Part shown: positions 8,236 through 17,785 of the stretch, in pieces
How the letters are laid out: every line of letters starts with the position of its first letter
Position numbering within the stretch: position 1 is the first letter of the stretch
From: Olsenella sp. Marseille-P4559
Lineage (GTDB): Bacteria; Actinomycetota; Coriobacteriia; Coriobacteriales; Atopobiaceae
Assembly: GCF_900605015.1 (NCBI RefSeq)
Contig: NZ_LR027574.1
Location: 84,493-136,054 of the forward strand
Direction of reading: 5' to 3'
DNA length: 51,562 bases
Notes under the pieces: model-generated
Seen by the model: only the letters and a program-made list of their open reading frames with translations
The model's database searches: none
What the model was told of the DNA's origin: nothing
Translations under genes and position numbers: made by a program

Positions 8236-10374
8236 ATGCGACAGATGAACGCCCGTTCATGGGATATCCTGCGGTGTCTCATGGACAATCCGTTCTCTGC
8301 TGTGACGGCCCAACAGCTCTCCCGCAAGCTCGGCATCTCCGAGAGGACCGTGAGGTATGAGGTTGCCGCGCTCTCCGACTGGCTCGGGGAGCGCGGCATC
8401 GTGCTGGAGCGCGTTCCTCGCAGGGGGTTCTCGATTGCGATGCAAGACGTCGCTCGCGCAGCGGAGCTTGTCTCCCAGAGCAATGGGGTCCCGGATGCGA
8501 AGAGCGTCTGTCTGTCCGGCGAGCAGCGCATGTACGCCATCGTCTCGGGCCTGTTGGATGAAACCTGCCCCTCCACCGCAGCCGACATTGCCTGCGCCCT
8601 CGGCGTAAGCAGGACGACGGCGTTGCGAGACATGGAGCGCGTCGCCGGATGGCTGCGGGCTCATGGCGTCGGGCTTCTCGACGCGCCCCAAGGTGGCTGG
8701 GCGCTTGATGTGAGTGAATATCGCAGGCGTCAGGTGATGTCAGACTTCGTCGGGGAGGGGTTTGGTGTCTACGCGAACCTGTTCTCCGTACAAGGCGACG
8801 CGAGCGATTGTTCGGTTTGCGAGAGGGGCTTTGCCTGCGAGGGGGAGCTCAAGCGCATGGCGTTTGCGCTTGACCGCTACCTCGATGACGTTGGCGAGAG
8901 CCTTACGGACTCGGCCTATGTCCAGTTGACGTACTACCTCAATGCCACGCGCATCAGGACCCGTCAGGGCCACTATGTCTCCGGGTTGCCCGCCGAGCTC
9001 GACGCGGTCACCGATGAGGCTCGTGCATCGCTTGTCTCCCTGTTCGATGGGGCTGGCGCCGTTGCCGAAGGGGAGAGCCTTGACCGTGAGGTTGATGCCT
9101 TGGGAGCGATGCTGCTGGCGGCACCGAAGATGCGTGTGGACGCCTCGGGGGGCATCCGTACGGGTGCCGCAGAGCGCGTCGTGGGCAGGCTCGTCTCCGT
9201 CATCTCGGAGAAGATTGGCTACGATCTGTACCTGGACGAGGAGCTGGTTGACGGGCTGCGCATCCACGTTCAGGCCCTTCTCGCACGAGAGCGCCTTGGC
9301 ATCCAGGCAAGATGCGACCTGCTGCCAAGCGTCCGGGGGCGCTTCCCGGACCTGTTCTCAATCTGCCGGGGGGCGCTGCTTGCCGCCCAAGGGGAGTATG
9401 GGCTGACCGCGAGTGACGACGAGGTCGGTTTCGTTGTCATGTACGTTGGGGCCGCGCTCGAGCGCCTTCGCCAAAACCCGGCGGCCAACAGGTCCGTCAG
9501 GGCAGTGCTCGTCTGCGGCGCCGGGATGGGGACAGTTGCGTTTCTCTCTCGGTCGCTTGCGAAGGAGTTCTCGCATCTGGAAATCGTCGCCAAGCTGTCG
9601 GCGCGCGACTGCCGCCTCTTTGACTATTCTGACGTTGACGTTGTCCTTACGACCGTCGAGCTGCCTGGTGCGCTTCCAAAGCCGACGATTCGCGTGACTC
9701 CGATGCTCTCGCGCGTTGACATACGAAAGATCGAAGCATTCCTCCATTCTCCGGTGGGCTTGCATGGCGAGAGCGAGATCGTGGACGACCTCCTTGGTCT
9801 GGTGCGCACAACATGCGACATCAAGGACGCTGCTGCCCTTGAGCGGGGAATCCGTGACATCGTGGGCGAAAGGCAGACGGCGGGCGCGCCCGCGCTTCCC
9901 GGGCTCCTGTCCCTCGACGAGCTTGTGAGCGAGGAGTTCACCCAGGTCGGGATTGCCTCAAGCTCTTGGGAGGACGCCGTGGCCAAGGCGTCTGGGCCGT
10001 TGCTTGATGCCGGCTGGATGACAGAGGACTACTACCGGGCGATTCTCGGCGTTGCTGCCGACTATGAGCAGTACGGCGTGATTCTCGCGCCGCTCTGCGC
10101 CCCGCATGCGGAGCCCGACGGCAGGAACAGGCCGGGCGTCTCAGTGGTCACGCTTCGCGACCGGGTGAAGGTGTCAATCGGTGGTGACGAGGTCCCCATC
10201 GGCATCGTGATGGTCCTCTGCCTTCAGACTCCCATCGCGCATGCCCGGGCGCTCGACGAGCTGTTCAGCCTGGTTGACGAGCACCCCGGGTTTGTCCCCG
10301 CCCTCGAGTCGGCACGGTCCCCCGCCGCTCTCGTCAAGCTCGTCAGCGACTACTGCCGCCGGATCAGGTGCTAG
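8236..10374 (+). CDS. PRD-containing transcriptional regulator with EIIB and EIIA domains (MtlR/LicR type)
   Basis: A 712-residue modular PTS-controlled regulator. In order: a DeoR/HTH_11-like helix-turn-helix (about 5-60, AQQLSRKLGISERTVRYEV); a second, Mga-like HTH (about 95-160); two PRD domains (about 205-415); an EIIB-like domain with its cysteine in LVCGAGMGT (about 425-510); and an EIIA type-2 domain with its histidine in APHAEPDG (about 560-705). Such proteins are DNA-binding activators whose activity depends on phosphorylation by HPr and the cognate EII, so they sense sugar flux. It starts 12 bp after the TrpA-like gene (AGGAGG at 8223-8228) and probably activates this operon. I did not locate its operator. 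Confidence 0.9.
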   Translation: MRQMNARSWDILRCLMDNPFSAVTAQQLSRKLGISERTVRYEVAALSDWLGERGIVLERVPRRGFSIAMQDVARAAELVSQSNGVPDAKSVCLSGEQRMYAIVSGLLDETCPSTAADIACALGVSRTTALRDMERVAGWLRAHGVGLLDAPQGGWALDVSEYRRRQVMSDFVGEGFGVYANLFSVQGDASDCSVCERGFACEGELKRMAFALDRYLDDVGESLTDSAYVQLTYYLNATRIRTRQGHYVSGLPAELDAVTDEARASLVSLFDGAGAVAEGESLDREVDALGAMLLAAPKMRVDASGGIRTGAAERVVGRLVSVISEKIGYDLYLDEELVDGLRIHVQALLARERLGIQARCDLLPSVRGRFPDLFSICRGALLAAQGEYGLTASDDEVGFVVMYVGAALERLRQNPAANRSVRAVLVCGAGMGTVAFLSRSLAKEFSHLEIVAKLSARDCRLFDYSDVDVVLTTVELPGALPKPTIRVTPMLSRVDIRKIEAFLHSPVGLHGESEIVDDLLGLVRTTCDIKDAAALERGIRDIVGERQTAGAPALPGLLSLDELVSEEFTQVGIASSSWEDAVAKASGPLLDAGWMTEDYYRAILGVAADYEQYGVILAPLCAPHAEPDGRNRPGVSVVTLRDRVKVSIGGDEVPIGIVMVLCLQTPIAHARALDELFSLVDEHPGFVPALESARSPAALVKLVSDYCRRIRC

Positions 10375-10553
10375 GTGCTGCGTGCCGGAGCTCGGCCGGA
10401 TTGCGCGCGTGGGCAAGTAGGGCTCGCCTCCTTTGAGGCCCTCATGGTGGATAGCCGTGTGGAGCGCGGTCCCTACGGTTGCGGCAGTGTCCGGTAGCGC
10501 TCCTCGTGATCATGCCTTACGTGGGGCCGATACCCTCGTAGGACCACATCGAA

Positions 10554-10604
10554 GACCGCCCAGCTCCGGGAAAACTGGGCTGGGCGGTCCTGCCTCTTGG
10601 CAGG
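10554..10604. terminator. Double hairpin between convergent genes
   Basis: A perfect 10-bp stem (GACCGCCCAG at 10554-10563, CTGGGCGGTC at 10580-10589) is followed directly by a 6-bp stem with a TCTT loop (CCTGCC/GGCAGG, 10589-10604). It lies between the convergent PTS regulator and cupin genes, where a bidirectional terminator is expected. There is no strong T-tract on either side, so efficiency is uncertain. Confidence 0.6.
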
Positions 10605-10616
10605 AAGAGCTACATA

Positions 10617-10976
10617 TCAGTACTCCGGGTTGGGGTCCTCGATTTTGTCGGTCTGCTGGTAGGGGGCAAGTGTTGAGATCATCTTGATCGGCTCGTCGTA
10701 CGGGTTGTTCACAAAGTGGATTTCACCCGGGCCAATGTGGATGAAGTCACCGGCAGATAGCGTGTGCACCACGCCGTCGACCACGATGTCCGCCTTGCCA
10801 TCGAGGATGAAGAAGTTCTCCTCCATGATGTTGTGATGATGAGCCTGGAAGTTCTGATGGGGTTGGAACTGTACGAGCGCGAAGTTCATGCGCGGGCCCT
10901 TCATCAGGTACTTGGGACCCGAGTCGCCAAAGCGGTACTCAAAATCGTCCTCGTTGACGACAAACGTCTCTGCCAT
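10617..10976 (-). CDS. Small single-domain cupin protein in the lsr locus
   Basis: A 119-residue cupin_2 protein. The metal-binding motif 1 is visible as HHHNIMEENFFILDG, and motif 2 as GDFIHIGPGEIHFVNN. It starts at ATG 10976 after GGGAG and follows lsrK in the leftward lsrR-lsrK-cupin unit. Cupins of this size are often isomerases, dioxygenases or small-molecule sensors. Because no lsrG is visible (LsrG acts on phospho-AI-2 before LsrF in enterobacteria), I infer this protein may take over the LsrG step. That is a context guess. Confidence 0.85.
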   Translation of the reverse strand: MAETFVVNEDDFEYRFGDSGPKYLMKGPRMNFALVQFQPHQNFQAHHHNIMEENFFILDGKADIVVDGVVHTLSAGDFIHIGPGEIHFVNNPYDEPIKMISTLAPYQQTDKIEDPNPEY

Positions 10977-11056
10977 GTCTGTCTCCCTTGCTCTGCCCGA
11001 AGGTGCCGGGCTCCGTCAAAATCAATCCTTGCCTGCTCGGGTCCTGCCGAGAGGTC

Positions 11057-12619
11057 CTACAGGCCGGGCGCCCGCCACATGCTCTTGGTGATGCCCGCCT
11101 CGCTCAGCTCAAGCTGCTGCCGGTAGACCTTCCTCCAGGTCTGGTAGAGCTCCCTGTACACGGCGGCGTTCTCGGGGTTGGGCTCGTAGGTGGTGTCGTA
11201 CTTCACGACCCGTGCTGCACCTTCGGCCACACTCGGATAGATGCCCACGCCTGCGCCGGCGATGATTGCGGCGCCCAGGGCGGTGGCCTCCTTCACCACG
11301 GGGACCTTCACGCGCTTGCCCGTGACGTCTGCCACGATCTGGCTCCACAGTGGGCTCTTGGCGGCACCGCCGCCAAACATGAGCTCGGCGGGCTCGTTGC
11401 CAGTGGCCTCGTGGACCAGCTCGATGTGGCCGCGGACGAGCAGGGCCGTATTCTCGAGAATCGAGCGGTAGAACGTGTACTTGTTGAACTTTTCGGGCTC
11501 AAGCTCGAAGTTGGTGAACGTGGGCGCGGCGTGCGCCCAGTGGATGTAGTTCATGATGTCGCTGAAGCAGCACAGCATGCCGTGGGAGCCCGCGGGGATG
11601 TTGGCAGCCTTCTCGTTCATAAGATCGTAGGCATCGCGGCTCTCGGCCTTGGCCTGCTCCTTCTCGGCCTGACAGAAGCCGTCGCGGAACCAGCGCAGGA
11701 CGAGGCCGGGCTTGAACGCGAGGGCCTCGTACTGCCAGACGCCTGGGGTGGCGTGGCAGTTGACGCGCACGCGACATGCGGGGTCGGTCGTGGCGTCGCC
11801 AGTGTTGAACTCATATTGCCAGAAGCTGCCGCCAAAGATGCCTGCCTGGCCGGGGAGGCACGCACCCACGCCAATCATGCCAAGCTGGCAGTCACCGCCA
11901 CCAACGATGACGGGCGTGCCCTCGGCAAGGCCGGTGTCGGCCGCACCCTTGGCGCTTACGGTGCCGGCAAGCTCGTCACTCTCCTTGACGGGGCCAAAGA
12001 TGTCGGTGCGCAGCCCGCAGCGCTTTGCGATGCTCGGGTCCCAGTTGCGGGTCTTGAGGCTCATGATGCCAGTCGTCGAGCCGTTGGAGGGCTCTACAGC
12101 AAGCTCTCCGGTGAGCTTGTAGATGAGCCAGTCGTTGAACATGCCGATGCGTGCGGTCTTCTCGTATACCTCGGGCATCTTGTTCTTGACCCATAGCAGG
12201 CGAGGGAGGGCGCCAAGGGCGTAGGTCTGGCCGCTCTCGTGGTACAATTCCGTCTCCAGATTGGGGTCCATGGCGATAAGCTCGTCCACCTCGTCGTTGG
12301 AGCGCGCGTCGACGTTGGCGCAGCCCCAGATCTCATTGCCGTCCTTGTCGTAGAGCAGGATGCCCTCGCGCATGCAGGTGGTCGAGACAGCGGCGATGTC
12401 GGCGGGTGCGATGCCGGTTTTGGCAAGGACCTCGCTCACGCAGGTGCGTGCGAGCTCCCAGTTTGTGGCCCAGTCAAAGTCCATGCTACCGGGCCATCGG
12501 GGATTCTCGCTGTGGGTCCACTCCTTTTGGACGCAACCCACCTGCCTGCCGCTGGTGGAGAAGATGACAGCGCGCACGCTGCCGGTTCCCGCATCCATTG
12601 CCATGAGGTACTCTGCCAT
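11057..12619 (-). CDS. lsrK: Autoinducer-2 kinase LsrK
   Basis: An FGGY-family carbohydrate kinase of 520 residues. It has the N-terminal phosphate motif MDAGTGSVRAVIF, the LsrK-like STTCMREGILLYD and FGGSFWQYEFNTGD segments, and the C-terminal FGGGAAKSPLWSQIVAD nucleotide region. LsrK phosphorylates imported AI-2 (DPD), trapping it and creating the inducer for LsrR. I prefer ATG 12619, nine bases after AGGAG, over ATG 12628, which touches the site. It lies 12 bp after lsrR and is transcribed with it, divergently from the transporter genes. Confidence 0.93.
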   Translation of the reverse strand: MAEYLMAMDAGTGSVRAVIFSTSGRQVGCVQKEWTHSENPRWPGSMDFDWATNWELARTCVSEVLAKTGIAPADIAAVSTTCMREGILLYDKDGNEIWGCANVDARSNDEVDELIAMDPNLETELYHESGQTYALGALPRLLWVKNKMPEVYEKTARIGMFNDWLIYKLTGELAVEPSNGSTTGIMSLKTRNWDPSIAKRCGLRTDIFGPVKESDELAGTVSAKGAADTGLAEGTPVIVGGGDCQLGMIGVGACLPGQAGIFGGSFWQYEFNTGDATTDPACRVRVNCHATPGVWQYEALAFKPGLVLRWFRDGFCQAEKEQAKAESRDAYDLMNEKAANIPAGSHGMLCCFSDIMNYIHWAHAAPTFTNFELEPEKFNKYTFYRSILENTALLVRGHIELVHEATGNEPAELMFGGGAAKSPLWSQIVADVTGKRVKVPVVKEATALGAAIIAGAGVGIYPSVAEGAARVVKYDTTYEPNPENAAVYRELYQTWRKVYRQQLELSEAGITKSMWRAPGL

Positions 12620-12631
12620 GGTGTCCATCTC

Positions 12632-13564
12632 CTAGCTCTCGGGTTGATAGTCGAGGAGTTCTGTTGCCGTTACTTCGTCCGTGACAAGGACGTTGAGGTA
12701 GTGGTGACGCAGTACGGCGCTGATTGCCGGCACCTTGACCGAGCCGCCCGCCACGCCCACGACGTTGCGCATCTTTTGGAGTGCCTCAAGGTCGGTGCTC
12801 ACGACACGGCGCTCGATGTCGGTTGCGACGGGATTGCCATCGGCATCGATGAAGTGGTTGAGAACGTCACCCACGGCACCCTGCATCTTGAGCAGCGCGA
12901 AGTCGGTCTTGGAGAGGATGCCGTTGCGGATGATCGTAGCATCCTCGCTCATGCTGCCGATGCCCACGGCCGTCATATCGGCATGTAGCGTCATGCGGTA
13001 GACATCCTGGACCGATGGCTCGTGAAGCAGCGCGTCGCGTAGCTCTGGTGTGGAGAGGATGAGTGGCGAGGGGGTAAGGTAGAGGTGCATTGAGAACACC
13101 TCAGATCTCACCTTGGGTAGGTAGTAGCTCACTCCGCCCGTGAGGCTTGCCACGTTGATGTCAGAGCGGCGGTTCACGGCGAGGTTTTCCAAAATCATGC
13201 CCGTCATGTCGCCGTAGCCGATGTTGAGGAAGCCGTCTGCGCGCAGATGGTTGGCGATGTACATGGAGGCTGCGCTGGCGATGCTATTCGTGAGGTCGGC
13301 TGCGCGCGCCGGCGTGGGAATCACGAAGGCGTCACTCAGCCCAAAGCGGCCGACGAGGTCGCGCTCGATGACCATGCGCGACTGGTCCTCCTGGCGAAAG
13401 ATGAAGTGGATGACGCCCTCGTTGCGGGCGCTCTCAAGCAGGCGTATGACCTTACCGCGCGAGATGCCCATGAGCTGCGAAATCTGTTGCTGCGTGTAGT
13501 TCTCCATGTAGTAGCACCAGGCCGCCTTGAGAACGAGTTCGTACTCGTTTCCGGTCTCTGCCAT
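12632..13564 (-). CDS. lsrR: LsrR-type repressor (SorC/DeoR family)
   Basis: A 310-residue SorC-family regulator. It has an N-terminal helix-turn-helix (YTQQQISQLMGISRGKVIRL, about 23-42) and a C-terminal sugar-phosphate-binding domain with LTGGVSYYLP and GVAGGSVKVPAI. In enterobacteria LsrR represses lsr genes until phospho-AI-2 binds. The start is ATG 13564 after GGAGGAGG. Its position, divergent from lsrACDBF and beside lsrK, matches the known regulatory logic, so it probably controls the shared intergenic region 13565-14039. Confidence 0.92.
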   Translation of the reverse strand: MAETGNEYELVLKAAWCYYMENYTQQQISQLMGISRGKVIRLLESARNEGVIHFIFRQEDQSRMVIERDLVGRFGLSDAFVIPTPARAADLTNSIASAASMYIANHLRADGFLNIGYGDMTGMILENLAVNRRSDINVASLTGGVSYYLPKVRSEVFSMHLYLTPSPLILSTPELRDALLHEPSVQDVYRMTLHADMTAVGIGSMSEDATIIRNGILSKTDFALLKMQGAVGDVLNHFIDADGNPVATDIERRVVSTDLEALQKMRNVVGVAGGSVKVPAISAVLRHHYLNVLVTDEVTATELLDYQPES

Positions 13565-14039
13565 CGAGAGCCTCCTCCGATTGGTTTCAAGCTTCTCATG
13601 AGTCGCAAAGAACAGAACAAATGTCGAAGCTAATTACAAAAGTACAAATTTGATATAACGCGCGGATGGGGACATGTCAATCGAATCGCTTGGGAAATCC
13701 TGTGAGGGGTGGTCTGTGGCTGGTGAGTTGCCGTTTTGTTAGCCTCAACTACAAAGGTAATGTTAGACGATGAGGTGAAAGCATGACCCCCGGCCACCTC
13801 TGCCGGGAAACGGCTCCGTAAGCTGCGATATCTCCGTTCTGCTGATGACAGACGCTAAGGGCTGCTGGCAAATTGTGGCGAACAATCGTCTGACAAACAT
13901 ACAATTTACCGCTTATTGAACAAATCCTACCGTTCAGTCCCTAGGGGCTTTAGGGAGTGGTGACATGCGGATACCTTTGAATCGAAATCAGGCTCAAAAG
14001 TCGTGTGCGGGTTCATTTGTTTCAAGGGAGGGGAATCGA
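13565..14039. promoter_or_regulatory. Divergent lsrR/lsrA control region
   Basis: A 475-bp AT-richer stretch between the two lsr units, where promoters and operators of both must lie. Visible elements: an imperfect palindrome ATTGT-ggcga-ACAAT (13872-13886); the octamer GAACAAAT near each end (13615-13622 and 13918-13925), which could be operator half-sites; and a hairpin CCCGGC/GCCGGG (13789-13807). LsrR binding to these is inference. I could not assign the hairpin to a known riboswitch class. Confidence 0.5.
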
Positions 14040-15632
14040 ATGGACAACGAGACCCAGTCGTCACCCGCTGCGGGCAACGTCGACGCCCCCCGTGAGGTTG
14101 TCGAGGGCATCGAGGGACAAGCCAAGCTCCTGTCCGTCCGTGACATCTACAAGTCGTTCGGAGCGAACGCCGTTCTCAAGGGCATCAGCCTTGAGGTCGA
14201 CCACGGAGAGGTCCTCGCGCTCATTGGCGGTAACGGTGCCGGCAAGTCCACGCTCATGAAAATCATCATGGGCATCTACTCGGCCGACAGCGGTGACGTC
14301 ATCATCGGTGGCGACAAGGTTGACATCTCGAATCCGAAGGCAGCTCTTGCGCACAGCATCTACATGGTTCCACAGGAGCCCATGCTGTTCCCGAACATGA
14401 CCGTTCGCGAGAACATCACGATTGGCTTCGAGGAGAAGGCCACCGTCTTGAATGAGCGTCTCGAGAATGTCATGAATCGGACGGGTTGGCACATGGACCT
14501 CGAGCGCAAAGCCATGACGCTGTCGATTGCCGAGCAGGGCATCGTTGAGGTCCTACGTGGACTCATGCGTAATCCCGAAGTGCTCATTCTCGATGAGCCC
14601 ACCTCTGCTCTCACGTTCGATGAGGTACAGAGCCTGTTCAACTGTGTGCGCGAGCTGCAGAAGCAGAACATCGGCATCATCTACATCACGCACCGCCTGG
14701 CTGAGGTCTTCGAGCTCGCTACGAACGTCGCAATCCTGCGCGACGGCATCGTTGCCATGCAGGGCAAGGTTAGCGACTTCACGCGCGAGGATCTCGTGCG
14801 CGGCCTTCTTCCGCCCGATGCCTCCAGCATCTGCGTAGATGCCGCCTCCTCCGCGCGCGCTATCGACTACGACGCCTCGCCCATCTTAGAGCTCAAGGAC
14901 TTCTCGGGCTATGGCTTCAAGGATATCAATCTCAAGGTGTATCCCGGCGAGATCGTGGGCATGGCCGGCGTCATCGGCGCGGGCCGCACCGAGATGGCCA
15001 CGACCATTTTTGGCAGGGAGAAGCCGCTTGGCGGTAAGGTCCTGCTTGACGGTAAGGACATCACAGGCAAGAGCACCGCGGACATCATCAACGCCGGCAT
15101 CAACTATGTGCCCGAGGACCGTTTCACAGACGCCCTGTTCCGTATTCGCGATGTCTCCGAGAATACGACGAGTTCGCTTCTGTGCGGCAAGCGCATGGGG
15201 GGCTTCCTGCTCAACTTCAAGAAGGAGGAGGAGACCTCCCAACGGTACGTGAACAGCTTTCGCACAAAGGTCACCGGCCTTGACCAGGAGGTCGGTGGCC
15301 TGTCCGGTGGCAATCAACAGAAGATCGTCATCGGCCGCACCTTTGCTTCCGTGCCGCGCCTGGTCATTCTCGACGAGCCAACACGTGGCATTGACGCTGC
15401 GGCTCGCGGCGACGTCTATGCCGTCCTCAACCAGCTTCGCGAGACGGGCGTTTCGATCCTTCTCATCTCCTCCGACATGGAGGAGGTCGTCGAGCTTGCC
15501 GATCGCGCGGTCGTCATGTTCCAAGGCCGCATCAACAGCGAGTTCAAGAAGGCCGACATCAAGCAGGACAACCTCATGTCCGCCGCGTTCGGTGTCGTGA
15601 AAGACAAGGGGGCGGTGCCGGCATGTGCCTAG
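14040..15632 (+). CDS. lsrA: AI-2 importer ATP-binding protein LsrA (two ABC domains)
   Basis: A 530-residue tandem ABC ATPase of the sugar type. The first domain has Walker A GGNGAGKST and a degenerate signature LSIAEQG. The second has GVIGAGRTEMA in place of Walker A, signature LSGGNQQK and Walker B LVILDEPTRG. This asymmetry is normal for LsrA/RbsA proteins. It powers AI-2 uptake through LsrC/LsrD. I chose ATG 14040, preceded by AGGGAGGGG, over the in-frame ATG 13965. It is first gene of lsrACDBF. Confidence 0.93.
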   Translation: MDNETQSSPAAGNVDAPREVVEGIEGQAKLLSVRDIYKSFGANAVLKGISLEVDHGEVLALIGGNGAGKSTLMKIIMGIYSADSGDVIIGGDKVDISNPKAALAHSIYMVPQEPMLFPNMTVRENITIGFEEKATVLNERLENVMNRTGWHMDLERKAMTLSIAEQGIVEVLRGLMRNPEVLILDEPTSALTFDEVQSLFNCVRELQKQNIGIIYITHRLAEVFELATNVAILRDGIVAMQGKVSDFTREDLVRGLLPPDASSICVDAASSARAIDYDASPILELKDFSGYGFKDINLKVYPGEIVGMAGVIGAGRTEMATTIFGREKPLGGKVLLDGKDITGKSTADIINAGINYVPEDRFTDALFRIRDVSENTTSSLLCGKRMGGFLLNFKKEEETSQRYVNSFRTKVTGLDQEVGGLSGGNQQKIVIGRTFASVPRLVILDEPTRGIDAAARGDVYAVLNQLRETGVSILLISSDMEEVVELADRAVVMFQGRINSEFKKADIKQDNLMSAAFGVVKDKGAVPACA

Positions 15633-15691
15633 CCTGCCAATTGGGTGGAATGTCTCTGTTCGCAAGCGATGCGAGGGAAGGGGTGTAATCG

Positions 15692-16720
15692 ATGGAGAAA
15701 GTCAAGAAGCTTCTCAGGGCACGCGAACTCACGAGCGCGGTCTTTCTCATCATGCTGTTCGCCATCGTTGGCGCGATGAACCCAATGTTTCTTGATCCGT
15801 CTAACATCTCTGCCTGCTTCAACTCGTCCGTTGTCTATACGCTCGTTGCAGTTGGCATGGCATTTGTCCTGTTCATTGGTGAGATCGACGTCTCGGTTGG
15901 CGCAAACCTGGGTCTCACGGCCGCCGTCGTGGGCACGCTACTCAGGGATGGCCAGCCGCTTGCCCTTGCCATTGTCGTCGCCATCGTCATCGGCGCCGCA
16001 ATCGGCCTCATCAACGGCTGGGGCGTGTGCATCATGGGTGCCCCCTCATTGATTTTCACGCTTGGCGTTAACGGTATCCTGCGTGGTCTCATCTACCTGT
16101 ATACGAACGGTGCCTGGGTAGAGAACCTCCCCAAGGCGTTCAAGGATTTCGCCGCGGTGAACCTCATCGGATCGGTGTCAGTGTACTACTGCTGCATCAT
16201 CGTGCTCGTCATCGCCATTCACCTTCTGCTCACCCGTACGCGCCAGGGCCGCTACTTCGTGGCCGTCGGGGATAACGCCCAGGGCGCCACGCTCGTCGGC
16301 CTGCCCACGCTCAAGACCAAGATAATCGCCTATGTGATTTGCGCGGTCATGGCCTCCGTCGGCGGCATCATCTTCGCAAGCCGCATCGGCTTCATCACCC
16401 CGATGAGCGGCAACGGCTACGAGATGAAGGCCATCGCGGCCTGCGTGCTCGGCGGCATCTCGCTCACCGGCGGCGTTGGCTCCGTGATTGGCTCTGCCAT
16501 CGGCGCCGTTATCATGTCCTCCATCAGCTACCTGCTTGTGTTCATGGGCTTCTCATCCAACTACGACAACGCCATCACGGGCATCATCCTGCTCGTCATC
16601 GTTGTCATCGACGCTGTGCTCCAACACCGAAGCCTCATCAAGAACAAGCGCAATCGTCTGCTGGCCCGCGTCTCCCAGGACGCTCCGGCAGTTCAGGCCG
16701 ATAAGGGCGGTGAGGCGTAA
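15692..16720 (+). CDS. lsrC: AI-2 importer permease LsrC
   Basis: A 342-residue BPD_transp_2 (RbsC-like) permease with about ten hydrophobic spans. Family landmarks are FIGEIDVSVGANLGL in the N-terminal half and AIAACVLGGISLTGGVG in the C-terminal half. It pairs with LsrD to form the inner-membrane channel. The start is ATG 15692 after GGAAGGGG. Its TAA stop overlaps the lsrD ATG by one base, which implies coupled translation. Confidence 0.92.
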   Translation: MEKVKKLLRARELTSAVFLIMLFAIVGAMNPMFLDPSNISACFNSSVVYTLVAVGMAFVLFIGEIDVSVGANLGLTAAVVGTLLRDGQPLALAIVVAIVIGAAIGLINGWGVCIMGAPSLIFTLGVNGILRGLIYLYTNGAWVENLPKAFKDFAAVNLIGSVSVYYCCIIVLVIAIHLLLTRTRQGRYFVAVGDNAQGATLVGLPTLKTKIIAYVICAVMASVGGIIFASRIGFITPMSGNGYEMKAIAACVLGGISLTGGVGSVIGSAIGAVIMSSISYLLVFMGFSSNYDNAITGIILLVIVVIDAVLQHRSLIKNKRNRLLARVSQDAPAVQADKGGEA

Positions 16721-17760
16721 TGGATAAGGCCAGGGAGCTTCTCAATCGAGGACAGGCTGGCTGGAATCTCGTCCTCATTGCCCTGCTCGTGCTCGAGTTT
16801 GTAATCTTTGGCACCGTGAACCCCAAGTTCCTTCGCCCACAGCTGCTCTTCACTGCAGTGAACGATAACCTTGCTGTGTTCATGCTTGCCCTGTTCGTCA
16901 CGCTCGTCATGTGCACCGGAGGCATCGACATCCAGGTTGCCTCGCTCGTGGGCCTCACGTCAATCATCATCGGTGTGGCTTGGCAGGACTTTGGGTTCTC
17001 CATCTGGGGCGCCTGTGCCCTCGCGACTGTGGTTGTTTGCCTGTGTGGCGCACTCTCGGGCTTCTTTATCGCCTACTGCAGGGTGCAAGCGATGGTCATC
17101 ACTCTGGGCGGCAGCTTCCTGTACTCCGGTGTTGCGCTTCTCGTCTCCACGCTTTCGAGCACTGCGTCCTATGAGTCCATCAGCGGCTTTCCTCCGGAGT
17201 TCAAGTTCATTGCGAACTACCAGATTGGTGGCGTCCTGCCGTTCCAGGTCCTCATCTATGGTGCAATGCTCGTAGTCGCTTTCGTCCTCTTGCACAAGAC
17301 CAAGTACGGCCGCAAGGTCCTCCTCACTGGCGTAAATCAGTCAGCTGCCGAATACTCTGGGATTAACACCCGTCGCGTGATGATGTCCACCTATGTCCTG
17401 AGCGCACTGGCAGCTGCGATTGCCGGCATCGTGCTCACGGCGTACCTGGGGACCGCAAAGTCCGACCTCGGTGGCGACCTCACGATGGACATCATCACGG
17501 CCGTCGTCCTGGGTGGCACGCTCTCCACGGGTGGCAAGGGCTCGGTCATCGGTACGGCGCTTGCGTCCTTCGCCATTGCGCTGCTTCGCTTTGGTCTTCC
17601 CCTGTGCTTCAAGATTGGCACGCAGTATTTGGATATCCCGGTGGGCATCCTGCTCGTCGCGGTTATCATCGGGCGTTCTGCAGCGACTAATACGGGAATG
17701 GTCCCGTGGTTGCGCTCGCTATTCGCAAGGAAGGGTAACTCGGAGGCAAGTGCCCAGTAA
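16720..17760 (+). CDS. lsrD: AI-2 importer permease LsrD
   Basis: A 346-residue BPD_transp_2 permease, paralogous to LsrC, with MCTGGIDIQVASLVGL and the late ITAVVLGGTLSTGGKG motif. It starts in the TAATG overlap with lsrC. The LsrC/LsrD labels follow operon order; the two are similar enough that roles cannot be told apart by sequence alone. Confidence 0.92.
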   Translation: MDKARELLNRGQAGWNLVLIALLVLEFVIFGTVNPKFLRPQLLFTAVNDNLAVFMLALFVTLVMCTGGIDIQVASLVGLTSIIIGVAWQDFGFSIWGACALATVVVCLCGALSGFFIAYCRVQAMVITLGGSFLYSGVALLVSTLSSTASYESISGFPPEFKFIANYQIGGVLPFQVLIYGAMLVVAFVLLHKTKYGRKVLLTGVNQSAAEYSGINTRRVMMSTYVLSALAAAIAGIVLTAYLGTAKSDLGGDLTMDIITAVVLGGTLSTGGKGSVIGTALASFAIALLRFGLPLCFKIGTQYLDIPVGILLVAVIIGRSAATNTGMVPWLRSLFARKGNSEASAQ

Positions 17761-17785
17761 GGGGCAAGGAAAAGGGAGGTTCGTT

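Noticed and set aside
13741-13860. Riboswitch in the lsrR-lsrA gap
   Set aside because: A hairpin is present, but I could not match conserved cores of the TPP, cobalamin, SAM, glycine or c-di-GMP classes.
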